Shown in pieces: positions 1-8,631 of a stretch of DNA of 64,000 nucleotides. The stretch's first letter is position 1; each line of letters starts with the position of its first letter. A program made the position numbers and the translations under genes. The notes under the pieces were generated by a model, which made no database searches, was not told the origin of the DNA, and was given only the letters and a program-made list of their open reading frames with translations. The stretch spans positions 248,001-312,000 of the forward strand of contig NZ_CP169368.1 of assembly GCF_042485795.1 (NCBI RefSeq), read 5' to 3'. Source of the stretch: Lonepinella sp042485795 (lineage in GTDB: Bacteria; Pseudomonadota; Gammaproteobacteria; Enterobacterales; Pasteurellaceae).

Positions 1-33
1 TTTGCATACGTTGCGTAGTGACACATTAGACAT
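1..33 (-). CDS. malK: Maltose/maltodextrin ABC transporter ATP-binding protein, N-terminal 11 codons only
   Basis: Reading leftward from the ATG complementary to 31-33, the window edge cuts the gene after MSNVSLRNVCK. This matches the start of MalK proteins (E. coli begins MASVQLQNVTK). A GAGAGG ribosome binding site lies about six bases upstream. The gene diverges from malE, the classical malK/malEFG arrangement. MalK would be the cytoplasmic ATPase powering MalFG. With only 11 residues visible, identity rests on the match plus the context. Confidence 0.75.
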   Translation of the reverse strand, partial: MSNVSLRNVCK

Positions 34-207
34 AGATACCTCTCATATATAATTTCAGCTTGATTTCGCTATACCCTTGGATTTGGTCAATATAGTGAAT
101 GCTTTTATAAAAAAGCAAATCATCCCATAACGAATTTTTTTGGTATGAGTTATTATTAGTTGCTTTTTTGCAAAAAAAAATATCTACCTTGTTTTTTTTA
201 CGAATTT

Positions 208-319
208 TGTGATCTAGTTCTCGTTTTTGATAAAAATTTTTATGATCTCAGTCATATTTCTGTTTAAATTATGGAGTAGATCACACTTTTGGAGTGGGGG
301 GCGTAGAGTGGGGAATGAT
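208..319. promoter_or_regulatory. malK-malE divergent control region with CRP-like and possible MalT sites
   Basis: The 415-bp gap between malK and malE holds three CRP-like 16-mers: 208-223 (TGTGA then TCTCG), 241-256 (TATGA then TCATA, four of five matches in each half) and 270-285 (TATGG then TCACA). Two G-rich direct elements follow at 298-306 and 310-319 (GGGGAATGAT), resembling the MalT box GGGGATGAGG but imperfect. In E. coli the same gap carries several CRP sites flanked by MalT boxes. The CRP reading is reasonable; the MalT reading is tentative. The rest of 34-448 is very AT-rich with nothing else recognisable. Confidence 0.45.
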
Positions 320-448
320 GAATCATTAATGAAATATCGTCATTCTTAACCGCAGTAAAAACAGGATTTCATTGCGTTAAAAACGAGATATTGTGAATAA
401 TGAAATGAATACTCAATTTAATATACCTTTATATTTTAGGAGAAAACT

Positions 449-1639
449 ATGAAAAATCAACTGATTAAATTTGCTTTAACTGCAGCGGCAGGTTTAGTGT
501 TATCAACTTCTGTAGTGGCAAAAATGACCGAAGGTAAATTAGTCATTTGGATTAACGGCGATAAAGGCTATAACGGTCTAGCTGAAGTGGGTAAGAAATT
601 TGAAAAAGATACTGGAGTGTCTGTACTGGTTGAACATCCAGATAAATTAGAAGAAAAATTCTCACAAGTAGCTTCCACAGGTGATGGTCCAGATATTATT
701 TTCTGGGCGCATGACCGTTTCGGTGGCTATGCACAATCTGGTTTATTAGCAGAAATTCACCCAAGCAAAGAATTTAAAGAGAAATTTGTAGATTTTGCAT
801 GGAATGCTGAAAGCTATAACGGTAAAATCGTGGGGTATCCAGTAGCGATTGAAGCATTATCTTTAATTTATAACAAAGATTTAGTGAAAGAAGCTCCTAA
901 ATCTTGGGAAGATATTGTAGCGTTAGATAAAAAACTTAAAGCGGAAGGCAAAAACGCGATTATGTGGAATTTATCTGAGCCATATTTCACTTGGCCAGTG
1001 GTTGCATCAAACGGTGGTTACGCCTTTAAATTTAGCAACGGTAAATATGATGCCAATGACATCGGGGTCAATAACGCTGGTTCACAAAAAGCCTTACAAT
1101 TCGTGGTGGATATGGTGAAAAATAAAGTGATTAATGCCGATATGGATTACTCCATTGCTGAAGCTGCATTCAATAAAGGACAAGCTGCCTTAACCATTAA
1201 CGGACCTTGGGCTTGGGGCAATATTGAACAAAGCAAAATCAATTATGGCGTAACTGTGTTGCCAACCTTAAATGGTCAACCCTCTAAAGCGTTCGTAGGT
1301 GTGTTAAGTGCTGGGGTCAACTCTGCAAGCCCAAATAAAGATTTAGCCACAGAATTTTTAGAAAATTATCTGTTAACCGATGACGGATTAAGTGCGGTGA
1401 ATAAAGATAAACCTTTAGGTGCGGTGGCATTAAAATCTTATCAAGCGGAATTAGCAAAAGATCCACGGATTGCCGCAACCATGGAAAATGCTCAAAAAGG
1501 CGAAATTATGCCAAATATTCCACAAATGAGTGCTTTCTGGTATGCAGAACGGAGTGCAATTATTAATGCAGTCAATCAACGCCAAAGCGTAAAAGAAGCA
1601 TTAGATGACGCACATAGCCGTATTCAAAAACAACAATAA
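449..1639 (+). CDS. malE: Maltose/maltodextrin-binding periplasmic protein
   Basis: MalE captures maltose and maltodextrins in the periplasm and delivers them to MalFGK2. The protein has 396 residues, the same length as E. coli MalE. It starts with a cleavable signal peptide (predicted cut after A24, before KMTEGKLVIW), followed by the family-typical WINGDKGYNGL segment and the solute-binding fold with a DIIFWAHDRFGGYAQSGLL stretch. An AGGAG ribosome binding site sits seven bases before the ATG. It is the first gene of malE-malF-malG-malS. A strong hairpin just after the stop may help keep malE transcript more abundant than malFG. Confidence 0.97.
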   Translation: MKNQLIKFALTAAAGLVLSTSVVAKMTEGKLVIWINGDKGYNGLAEVGKKFEKDTGVSVLVEHPDKLEEKFSQVASTGDGPDIIFWAHDRFGGYAQSGLLAEIHPSKEFKEKFVDFAWNAESYNGKIVGYPVAIEALSLIYNKDLVKEAPKSWEDIVALDKKLKAEGKNAIMWNLSEPYFTWPVVASNGGYAFKFSNGKYDANDIGVNNAGSQKALQFVVDMVKNKVINADMDYSIAEAAFNKGQAALTINGPWAWGNIEQSKINYGVTVLPTLNGQPSKAFVGVLSAGVNSASPNKDLATEFLENYLLTDDGLSAVNKDKPLGAVALKSYQAELAKDPRIAATMENAQKGEIMPNIPQMSAFWYAERSAIINAVNQRQSVKEALDDAHSRIQKQQ

Positions 1640-1654
1640 TTTATCCTCACCCGC

Positions 1655-1675
1655 CCCTCTCCCATTGGGAGAGGG
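1655..1675. repeat. Perfect 9-bp hairpin between malE and malF
   Basis: CCCTCTCCC (1655-1663) pairs perfectly with GGGAGAGGG (1667-1675) across a three-base ATT loop, 15 bp after the malE stop. No T-run follows, so it is more likely an mRNA-stabilising or attenuating hairpin than a terminator. E. coli has REP elements at the equivalent malE-malF junction, thought to favour malE mRNA stability; the parallel is an inference. Confidence 0.7.
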
Positions 1676-1728
1676 AATTTAATTGGTTATTTCAATATAG
1701 CAAAGTTTTTTTAAATTAAGGTGTTCCT

Positions 1729-3273
1729 ATGCAACAAATAACTCATGCTCAATCTAGTTTTAAATGGCTGAAAATGCTCTTAGTCGGCATCGTTTTACTG
1801 ATTGATTTCTATCTTGTAGTGCTGATGTATTTGCAAGGTGAATATTTGTTTGCCATGTTGACACTGGTCATTCTCACCTCAGGTATATATATTTTTAGTA
1901 GTCAAAAAGTCTATGCGTGGCGGTATGTTTACCCCGGTATTATGGGCATGGCGATTTTTATTTTATTCCCATTAATTGCCACTATTGCGATTGCCTTTAC
2001 TAACTACAGTGGCACCAACCAACTTGCCTTTGAGCGAGCGTTAACGGTATTACAAGATCAACGTTATTTTGCTGGCGATAAATACGACTTTAAACTCTAT
2101 CCACAAGAGAATAATCAGTGGAAACTCAGCCTAGAAAATAAAAATACGGGGCAGTTTTTTGTTTCCGATAATATTCAATTTAGCGACCACAATGTCGCCG
2201 TACAGGAACAAGAACAAGCACCCACTGGCGAAGTCGCACCACTTAGAATAATTACCCAAAATCGCACCGCACTTCAACAAATGGTGGTGAGCCTACCCAC
2301 AGGCAATGAAGTGACCATGAGTTCGTTACGTCAATTCTCGGAACAAAAAGCTCGTTATAGCTATGATGATAGCTTGCAAGATTTACGTAACAACGAAACA
2401 GGCAAAGTTTATCGCCCTAATTATGATACAGGATTCTTTCAGGAAATTGATGATCAAGGCAACTGGTTAAGCGAAACCTTAGAACCGGGTTTTACCGTAA
2501 CCATCGGGTTTGCGAATTTTTTGAAGATTTTTACCGATGCGGGCATTCAAAAACCGTTCGTACAAATCTTTATTTGGACAGTGGTATTCTCCGCATTAAC
2601 CGTGGTGTTTACCGTGATTTTAGGTACGGTGTTAGCTTGCCTAGTACAATGGGAACCGTTGAAAGGCAAGGGAATCTACCGCTTACTGCTTATTTTACCT
2701 TACGCCGTACCTTCTTTTATTTCTATTCTGGTGTTCAAAGGATTATTTAACCAAAGTTTCGGTGAAATCAATCTGATTTTAAATCACTTGTTTGGCATTA
2801 GTCCGCAATGGTTTAATGATCCATTACTCGCCAAATCGATGATTTTAATTGTCAATACATGGTTGGGTTATCCTTATATGATGATTTTAGCCATGGGATT
2901 GCTCAAAGCCATTCCGCAAGACTTATACGAAGCCTCTGCGATGGACGGTGCGTCAACTTGGCAAAATTTTAGCAAAATCACCTTTCCATTATTGTTAAAA
3001 CCATTAACCCCGTTAATGATTGCGTCTTTTGCCTTTAATTTTAACAATTTCGTATTAATTCAATTATTAACCAACGGTCGTCCAGATATGATCGGCACCA
3101 CAACACCTGCAGGTTACACCGATTTATTGGTGAGTTACACCTATCGTATCGCCTTTGAGGGTAGTGGCTCACAAGACTTTGGTTTAGCGGCGGCAATTGC
3201 CACCATCATCTTCTTATTAGTAGGCGGTCTAGCCATGCTTAACTTAAAAGCCACTAAATTTAAATTGGACTAG
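1729..3273 (+). CDS. malF: Maltose ABC transporter permease MalF
   Basis: MalF is one of two inner-membrane permease subunits of the maltose importer. The 514-residue length equals E. coli MalF. It begins with two closely spaced membrane helices and a third. A large periplasmic loop of roughly 180 residues follows, the hallmark of MalF, and then the permease core. The EAA motif that docks MalK is present as EASAMDG near the C-terminus. It lies 89 bp after malE behind the hairpin and only 12 bp before malG. Confidence 0.97.
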   Translation: MQQITHAQSSFKWLKMLLVGIVLLIDFYLVVLMYLQGEYLFAMLTLVILTSGIYIFSSQKVYAWRYVYPGIMGMAIFILFPLIATIAIAFTNYSGTNQLAFERALTVLQDQRYFAGDKYDFKLYPQENNQWKLSLENKNTGQFFVSDNIQFSDHNVAVQEQEQAPTGEVAPLRIITQNRTALQQMVVSLPTGNEVTMSSLRQFSEQKARYSYDDSLQDLRNNETGKVYRPNYDTGFFQEIDDQGNWLSETLEPGFTVTIGFANFLKIFTDAGIQKPFVQIFIWTVVFSALTVVFTVILGTVLACLVQWEPLKGKGIYRLLLILPYAVPSFISILVFKGLFNQSFGEINLILNHLFGISPQWFNDPLLAKSMILIVNTWLGYPYMMILAMGLLKAIPQDLYEASAMDGASTWQNFSKITFPLLLKPLTPLMIASFAFNFNNFVLIQLLTNGRPDMIGTTTPAGYTDLLVSYTYRIAFEGSGSQDFGLAAAIATIIFLLVGGLAMLNLKATKFKLD

Positions 3274-3285
3274 GGGGAAATAATT

Positions 3286-4176
3286 ATGGCAATGGTACAA
3301 CCTAAATCAATTCGTTACCGTTTATTGGGTACACATTTAATTTTAATCCTGTTTATCGCTTTAATTATGTTCCCGTTATTAATGGTGATCGGCATTTCTT
3401 TACGCCCAGGGAATTTGGCGATTGGGGATTTAATCCCAAAAGAAATTTCGTGGGATCACTGGAAATTAGCCCTTGGTTTTGATGTGGTCAATCCTGATGG
3501 TTCGATTACGCCACCACCATTCCCCGTATTATTATGGCTATGGAATTCAATTAAAGTCGCTTTTATCACATCAGTGGGGATCGTTACGCTCTCTACCACC
3601 TGTGCATACGCTTTTGCTCGCATGAAATTCAAAGGCAAAAAGACAATTTTACAAGCGATGTTGATTTTCCAAATGTTCCCTGCGGTGCTTTCCTTGGTAG
3701 CGTTATATGCCTTATTTGACCGCTTAGGGCAATATGTACCATTTTTAGGATTAAATACCCATGCTGGCGTGATCTTCGCTTATCTCGGCGGTATCGCCCT
3801 ACATGTTTGGACTATTAAAGGCTATTTTGAAACCATTGACGGCTCATTGGAAGAAGCCGCCGCACTAGACGGTGCAACGCCATGGCAGGCATTCCGCCTA
3901 ATTTTATTACCCCTTTCCGTCCCAATCTTAGCGGTGGTATTTATTCTTTCCTTTATCGCTGCGATTACTGAAGTGCCAGTGGCTTCATTGTTGTTGCGTG
4001 ATGTGAATAGCTATACCTTGGCGGTGGGTATGCAACAATATCTGTATGCACAAAATTATCTATGGGGTGATTTCGCCGCCGCAGCGGTATTATCCGCCAT
4101 TCCAATTACCGTGGTATTTTTACTCGCACAACGCTGGTTAGTCGGTGGTTTAACGGCGGGTGGGGTGAAAGGTTAA
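3286..4176 (+). CDS. malG: Maltose ABC transporter permease MalG
   Basis: MalG is the second permease subunit. At 296 residues it matches E. coli MalG. Six hydrophobic segments are visible and the MalK-docking EAA loop reads EEAAALDGATPWQAF. It ends GGVKG, in line with the family's C-terminal tail that reaches into the MalK dimer. A GGGGGAA Shine-Dalgarno lies in the 12-bp gap after malF, indicating co-transcription. Confidence 0.97.
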   Translation: MAMVQPKSIRYRLLGTHLILILFIALIMFPLLMVIGISLRPGNLAIGDLIPKEISWDHWKLALGFDVVNPDGSITPPPFPVLLWLWNSIKVAFITSVGIVTLSTTCAYAFARMKFKGKKTILQAMLIFQMFPAVLSLVALYALFDRLGQYVPFLGLNTHAGVIFAYLGGIALHVWTIKGYFETIDGSLEEAAALDGATPWQAFRLILLPLSVPILAVVFILSFIAAITEVPVASLLLRDVNSYTLAVGMQQYLYAQNYLWGDFAAAAVLSAIPITVVFLLAQRWLVGGLTAGGVKG

Positions 4177-4190
4177 AAACCTTAACACAC

Positions 4191-4256
4191 TGTAGGGGCG
4201 TATTGCATACGCCCTTACGCTCGATCTTATCAGGGCGTATGCAATACGCCCCTACA
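4191..4256. repeat. 24-bp perfect inverted repeat (MITE-like) between malG and malS
   Basis: TGTAGGGGCG... at 4191-4214 is repeated exactly in reverse complement at 4233-4256, separated by 18 bases. Each arm itself contains a GGGCGTAT/ATACGCCC palindrome. There is no transposase and no T-run. The shape and the self-complementary GCGTAT...ATACGC core look like a dispersed intergenic repeat. The right end covers an in-frame ATG at 4256 that would otherwise be taken as the malS start. Confidence 0.85.
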
Positions 4257-4279
4257 TGGAACAAGATGGAGTTTCATCA

Positions 4280-6346
4280 ATGAAAAACAAAAAATTATTA
4301 TGGCTCGCTTTATTTGCCTCACCAACCTTAGCGGTAACAATCCAACATCCCCATTTTCAAAAATTCACTGAAAATACACCGCACTTATGGGTGGCTCAAG
4401 CCGAGCTGGCAAAAGGCAATTATCCGTTAAAATTTGAATGGGATAATCAATGTTTTATGCCACAAAATGTAGGAAGTGCGGTGAAATTAAACCAAGAAAT
4501 TTCATTGGTGGCTTGTTCTGGTGACGCATTGCCGTTACGTGTATTCAAAACAGGCAATTATACTGCTCAAATTGATTTGCGTAGTGGCACGCCAACGTTA
4601 CGTTTAAGCCTTGAACAACCCAAAGAAAGCACGGAAACTCTCGCCAAAACCTGTCCTGCGTGGCAAGGGGAGAACGTTGAAATTGATGTTTCTACTACCT
4701 TTGCTGACGGTGAAACCGTACGAGATTTTTATTCAGGGCAAACCGCTGTAGTCAAAAATGGCAAAATTAGTATTCAGCCTGATAAAAATGCCAATGGATT
4801 GCTATTACTGGAAAAAAGTGCGGTGCAAAATTCGGCTGTTTTTGATTGGAAAAATGCCACGGTGTATTTTGTGCTTACCGACCGTTTTTATAACGGCGAT
4901 CCAAGCAATGACAACAGCTACGGCAGACAAAAAGACGGTATGCAGGAAATTGCCACTTTTCATGGCGGTGATCTTAAAGGCTTAACAGAAAAATTGGATT
5001 ATCTGCAACAGCTCGGTATTAACGCACTCTGGATTAGTTCACCACTAGAACAAATGCACGGCTGGGTGGGTGGCGGTGAAAAAGGTGATTTTCCTCACTA
5101 CGCCTATCATGGCTATTATCATCAAGACTGGACCAAAGTCGATGCGAATATGGGAACGGAAGCCGATCTTAAAAACCTGATTGAACAAGCTCATCAGCGG
5201 GGAATTCGCGTATTATTTGATGTGGTGATGAATCACACGGGTTACGCCACGCTTGCTGATATGCAGCAATTTGGTTTTGGTAGCTTGTATTTAAAAGACA
5301 CGGAAATTCAACAAACCCTTGGCGAGAATTGGACAAATTGGCGACCAAAAGCAGGGCAAAATTGGCATAGTTTTAATGACTATATTAATTTCTCCGATAA
5401 AACCGCTTGGGCGAAATGGTGGGGCAAAGATTGGGTGAGAACCGATATTGGCGATTATGATACCCCGAAATATGATGATCTCAGAATGTCGTTGGCTTCG
5501 CTGCCTGATCTCAAAACCGAAAGCGAAAGTGCGGTGCATTTACCGAACTTTTATCAACAAAAAACCGACACGCAAGCGCAATTTATGCCGAATGCCAAAG
5601 TGCGAGATTATTTAATTCATTGGCTTTCCGATTGGGTGGTGAAATATGGCGTGGACGGTTTCCGAGTCGATACCGCTAAACATGTGGAAAAATCCACTTG
5701 GTTACAGCTCAAACAATCTACTCAACAAGCCTTAACTCAATGGCAAAAAGCCCACCCAAAAGCGAGTTTTAACCAACCTTTCTTCATGGTAGGCGAGGCT
5801 TGGGGACATGGTGTGTTTAAAAGTGATTATTATGCTAATGGCTTTGATGCCATGATTAATTTTGACTTTCAAGATCAAGCCAAAAACAGCTTAGATTGCT
5901 TTGCCAATATTGCACCGATTTACACTGAAATGAATAATAAGCTGAAAGATTTTAATGTATTGAGTTATTTATCATCACACGATACCCGTTTATTTTTCCA
6001 TTCAGACAGTAGCGAAAATATCGATAAACAAAAAACCGCCGCCAATTTATTATTACTCGCCCCTGGTGCTGTACAAATTTATTATGGTGACGAAAGCGGA
6101 CGAGAATTTGGGGCAACGGGTTCCGATCCAATGCAAGGTACCCGATCAGATATGAACTGGCAAGATCTCAAGGAAAATGTAGCCAAACAGCAACTTATGC
6201 AACATTGGCAAAAACTCGCTCAATTTCGTCAACAACACCCAGCGATTGGGGCTGGCATACAAACTGCGGTGCAAAATGATAAATATTTTGCCTTTAGTCG
6301 AGAACATGGCAGCGACAAAGTTATGGTGGTTTGGTTAGGACAATAG
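4280..6346 (+). CDS. malS: Periplasmic alpha-amylase (GH13 family)
   Basis: MalS hydrolyses longer maltodextrins in the periplasm into sizes MalEFGK can import. From the ATG at 4280 the protein has 688 residues (E. coli MalS 676). It begins with a signal peptide (MKNKKLLWLALFASPTLA); an upstream in-frame ATG at 4256 lies inside the inverted repeat and would add eight polar residues, so I prefer 4280 with GATGGAG before it. All four GH13 signatures are visible: DVVMNH (314-319), GFRVDTAKH with nucleophile D464, GEAW with acid/base E506, and SSHD with D568. It is placed as the last gene of the mal operon, which is not the E. coli arrangement. Confidence 0.93.
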   Translation: MKNKKLLWLALFASPTLAVTIQHPHFQKFTENTPHLWVAQAELAKGNYPLKFEWDNQCFMPQNVGSAVKLNQEISLVACSGDALPLRVFKTGNYTAQIDLRSGTPTLRLSLEQPKESTETLAKTCPAWQGENVEIDVSTTFADGETVRDFYSGQTAVVKNGKISIQPDKNANGLLLLEKSAVQNSAVFDWKNATVYFVLTDRFYNGDPSNDNSYGRQKDGMQEIATFHGGDLKGLTEKLDYLQQLGINALWISSPLEQMHGWVGGGEKGDFPHYAYHGYYHQDWTKVDANMGTEADLKNLIEQAHQRGIRVLFDVVMNHTGYATLADMQQFGFGSLYLKDTEIQQTLGENWTNWRPKAGQNWHSFNDYINFSDKTAWAKWWGKDWVRTDIGDYDTPKYDDLRMSLASLPDLKTESESAVHLPNFYQQKTDTQAQFMPNAKVRDYLIHWLSDWVVKYGVDGFRVDTAKHVEKSTWLQLKQSTQQALTQWQKAHPKASFNQPFFMVGEAWGHGVFKSDYYANGFDAMINFDFQDQAKNSLDCFANIAPIYTEMNNKLKDFNVLSYLSSHDTRLFFHSDSSENIDKQKTAANLLLLAPGAVQIYYGDESGREFGATGSDPMQGTRSDMNWQDLKENVAKQQLMQHWQKLAQFRQQHPAIGAGIQTAVQNDKYFAFSREHGSDKVMVVWLGQ

Positions 6347-6371
6347 ACAGATTTTGGTTAAGTAAGTAACT

Positions 6372-6411
6372 ATCTGCTCTTAATATTAGGATATTTAGAG
6401 CAGATTTTTTT
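6372..6411 (+). terminator. Rho-independent terminator after malS
   Basis: ATCTGCTCT (6372-6380) pairs with AGAGCAGAT (6397-6405), with further AATAT/ATATT pairing inside. A run of seven T follows. It ends the mal operon just before the convergent yibQ stop. Confidence 0.85.
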
Positions 6412-6418
6412 ATATTGA

Positions 6419-7246
6419 TTATTCAGGCACACCACGCAACATCGGAACAGGTGTGTAAGGTGCAACATTGGTTGGGGCGGGCAAATCACTAAACAATAAA
6501 ATAAATGGTTTTGGTGGAATCACTTTTTCATCACGCCATAGACTACCCATACTCACTAATTGAATATCCGTTGGTAAATTCGCCAGTCCAGCCTGCAATA
6601 CCGCAATGGTATTTTTACGTGGATGTCCAATCACAATAGATGTACCCTGTTTTCTGGCATGTTGAATCGCCAGTTGATATTGATGTTGTACATCCGCAAG
6701 AGCATCACTGTCGTCAAGAAAAATATGCCGATCTAAGGATTTTACCCCTTGTTCTTTCGCCACATTACCAGCCACACTACTGCCGATAGTTCGACTATCT
6801 AAAAAGAATAAATGCTGCTCGGCAAGTTCTTGCATTAAGTATGTCATTAACGCTCGATCAGAGGTTGCGGCACTACCCATGTGATTATTCATACCAATGG
6901 CAGCGGAAACAATGCTCTTAGCCGTTTGTACTCGCCGACTTACTTCATCTTGCGACATACCTAGCGTCAATCCGCCCCCTTCAATTTTCATCTTAGATTT
7001 AGGTTGCATCGGCATGTGAATTAACACATCTCGCCCTTGCTCTCGTGCTTGTTGATTACGTTGGCGAGCATAGGGTGCGGCAGGAATAATAGCCACCGAA
7101 ATCTGCCTTGGCATCGCAAAAACGGCGGCATCTTCTTTTTGATGATAACCAACATCGTCAATTACAATGGCGAGCTTTGCTGGTTGAGCTTGAGTTAAAC
7201 CAGCCCAAAGTGCGGTGCTTAAAAACAAAAAATTTTTCCACGCCAT
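6419..7246 (-). CDS. yibQ: Divergent polysaccharide deacetylase family protein (YibQ)
   Basis: The 275-residue protein begins with a signal peptide (cleavage near AQA, residue 22) and then KLAIVIDDVGYH. This is the start of the divergent polysaccharide deacetylase fold (Pfam Polysacc_deac_2), and the Asp pair and later NNHMGS and GHPRKNT motifs are typical. It is probably periplasmic; no enzymatic activity is established for YibQ. It starts 6 bp after the envC stop, as in the E. coli envC-yibQ pair, so the two are likely one transcript. An uptake signal lies in the signal-peptide codons (7208-7216). Confidence 0.9.
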   Translation of the reverse strand: MAWKNFLFLSTALWAGLTQAQPAKLAIVIDDVGYHQKEDAAVFAMPRQISVAIIPAAPYARQRNQQAREQGRDVLIHMPMQPKSKMKIEGGGLTLGMSQDEVSRRVQTAKSIVSAAIGMNNHMGSAATSDRALMTYLMQELAEQHLFFLDSRTIGSSVAGNVAKEQGVKSLDRHIFLDDSDALADVQHQYQLAIQHARKQGTSIVIGHPRKNTIAVLQAGLANLPTDIQLVSMGSLWRDEKVIPPKPFILLFSDLPAPTNVAPYTPVPMLRGVPE

Positions 7247-7252
7247 GGCTTT

Positions 7253-8470
7253 CTATCTCAACCAATTTAACGGATTCACCGCATTACCTTGACGGCGAAT
7301 TTCAAAATATAACCCTGAACGAGATTGCCCGCCACTGTTGCCAACTTCAGCTATTTTTTGTCCAGCGTTCACTAACGCCCCAGTTTTCACAAACACCGCT
7401 TGATTAAAACCATACAATGACATATAACCCTTACCATGATCGATCACCACCACTTGACCATAACCCGCCAGCCAATTAGATAAAATCACCCGACCGCCCG
7501 AAATGGCTTTTACCCCTGTGCCAGAACTGGCAGAAATCACTATCCCTTTCCATTTTACTTCACCAGCTTGGATCGAACCAAAATGATGCAGCACTTTACC
7601 CGAAACTGGATAGGCATATTTACCATTTAACCCTGCACCAGAACGGATTAATTGTTGTTCTTGAACAGTCGGTTGATAAACCTTATTGGTACGTTTTTCT
7701 TCGTCTTGTTTTTTCTGAGCTAACTGTTCACGTTCTTTCTTTTCTTGCACTACCGCTGCTTGTTCCGCACGTTTAATCTCATTTTGTAAGGCTTGTTCAT
7801 TGGCTTTCAAGCTATCTAATTTATTTTGTTCTTGTGCTAAGGTTTTGTTTAACTGATTTAAGGTGCTTTGCCGTTCATGTTTGGCTTTTTGTAATTCTTG
7901 CTGCTGTTTTTTCTGTTCCGATAATTGCGTTTTTTGCTCCTGTTGCTGACCCGACAAATAGGCTTTTTGTTGCTCTAATTGTTGTTGTGTCGCTTTCAGT
8001 TCATTTAACAAAGCTAACCGAGATTGATTCATGTGTTTCGCATAGATCATCATTCGATCGTTATTTTTAGCATCGTCGGACAATAAATGTTCCACCACTG
8101 AATTTGGATTACCAGAACGATAAATAGCATCTAACTGCTTGGCTAATTTCGCTTTTTGTTTTTTTTGCTGTTGTTCAAGGGATTTTATTTGACGATTAGT
8201 TTCCGCAATAATTTTTTGCGTTTCTTTTAAACTGGTTTCTGTTTCTCGCAAGGTGCCAACCACATTATTAATTTTATTTTCTTGGGTTTCTAATGCAGAT
8301 TGCAGTTTATTTTGCTCTTGTTTGCGTTGTGCAATTTTCTGTTCTTGCTGTTTGATTTGGGTTTTAATTTGGTTCAAATCAGCACCTTGGCTAGAAAGAG
8401 AAACCAATAACCCCATACTAAAAAGTGCGGTCAATTTTGGCAATTTTTTAAATAATGAACAAAGCAACAT
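7253..8470 (-). CDS. envC: Murein hydrolase activator EnvC
   Basis: EnvC activates the amidases AmiA/AmiB at the division septum from the periplasm. The 405-residue product has a signal peptide, a long glutamine/lysine-rich coiled coil (about residues 30-265), and a C-terminal LytM (M23) domain. The LytM domain is degenerate: the usual HxH and metal-binding histidines are replaced (YGFNQ; SGLYFEIRR), which fits a non-catalytic activator. E. coli EnvC has 419 residues. Transcribed leftward with yibQ and divergent from gpmA. Confidence 0.94.
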   Translation of the reverse strand: MLLCSLFKKLPKLTALFSMGLLVSLSSQGADLNQIKTQIKQQEQKIAQRKQEQNKLQSALETQENKINNVVGTLRETETSLKETQKIIAETNRQIKSLEQQQKKQKAKLAKQLDAIYRSGNPNSVVEHLLSDDAKNNDRMMIYAKHMNQSRLALLNELKATQQQLEQQKAYLSGQQQEQKTQLSEQKKQQQELQKAKHERQSTLNQLNKTLAQEQNKLDSLKANEQALQNEIKRAEQAAVVQEKKEREQLAQKKQDEEKRTNKVYQPTVQEQQLIRSGAGLNGKYAYPVSGKVLHHFGSIQAGEVKWKGIVISASSGTGVKAISGGRVILSNWLAGYGQVVVIDHGKGYMSLYGFNQAVFVKTGALVNAGQKIAEVGNSGGQSRSGLYFEIRRQGNAVNPLNWLR

Positions 8471-8559
8471 GTTTTTTCCGATTTTTCGCTAACATAATCA
8501 AATTTCTTGCTAAATATACCATTATTTTTGAGAAAGATCAGGAAACCATGGCTTTTCAC

Positions 8560-8588
8560 TTTCAAATTTTGCAAATTTTTGCTATAAA
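8560..8588 (+). promoter_or_regulatory. Probable sigma-70 promoter of gpmA
   Basis: TTTCAA (8560-8565) and TATAAA (8583-8588) are separated by exactly 17 bases, in the divergent gap between envC and gpmA. AGGAG at 8621 is the gpmA ribosome binding site. An alternative -10 (TATGAT, 8590-8595) overlaps the downstream edge. Confidence 0.5.
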
Positions 8589-8631
8589 GTATGATGTTAT
8601 TTTATTTATTTTTATCAACTAGGAGATCCCT

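Noticed and set aside
4256..4279. Earlier start of malS
   Set aside because: It begins at the last base of the inverted repeat and would bury the signal peptide behind eight polar residues.
7834..8492. Plus-strand open frames inside envC
   Set aside because: They are antisense to the strongly biased coiled-coil codons of envC and have no homology or ribosome binding site.
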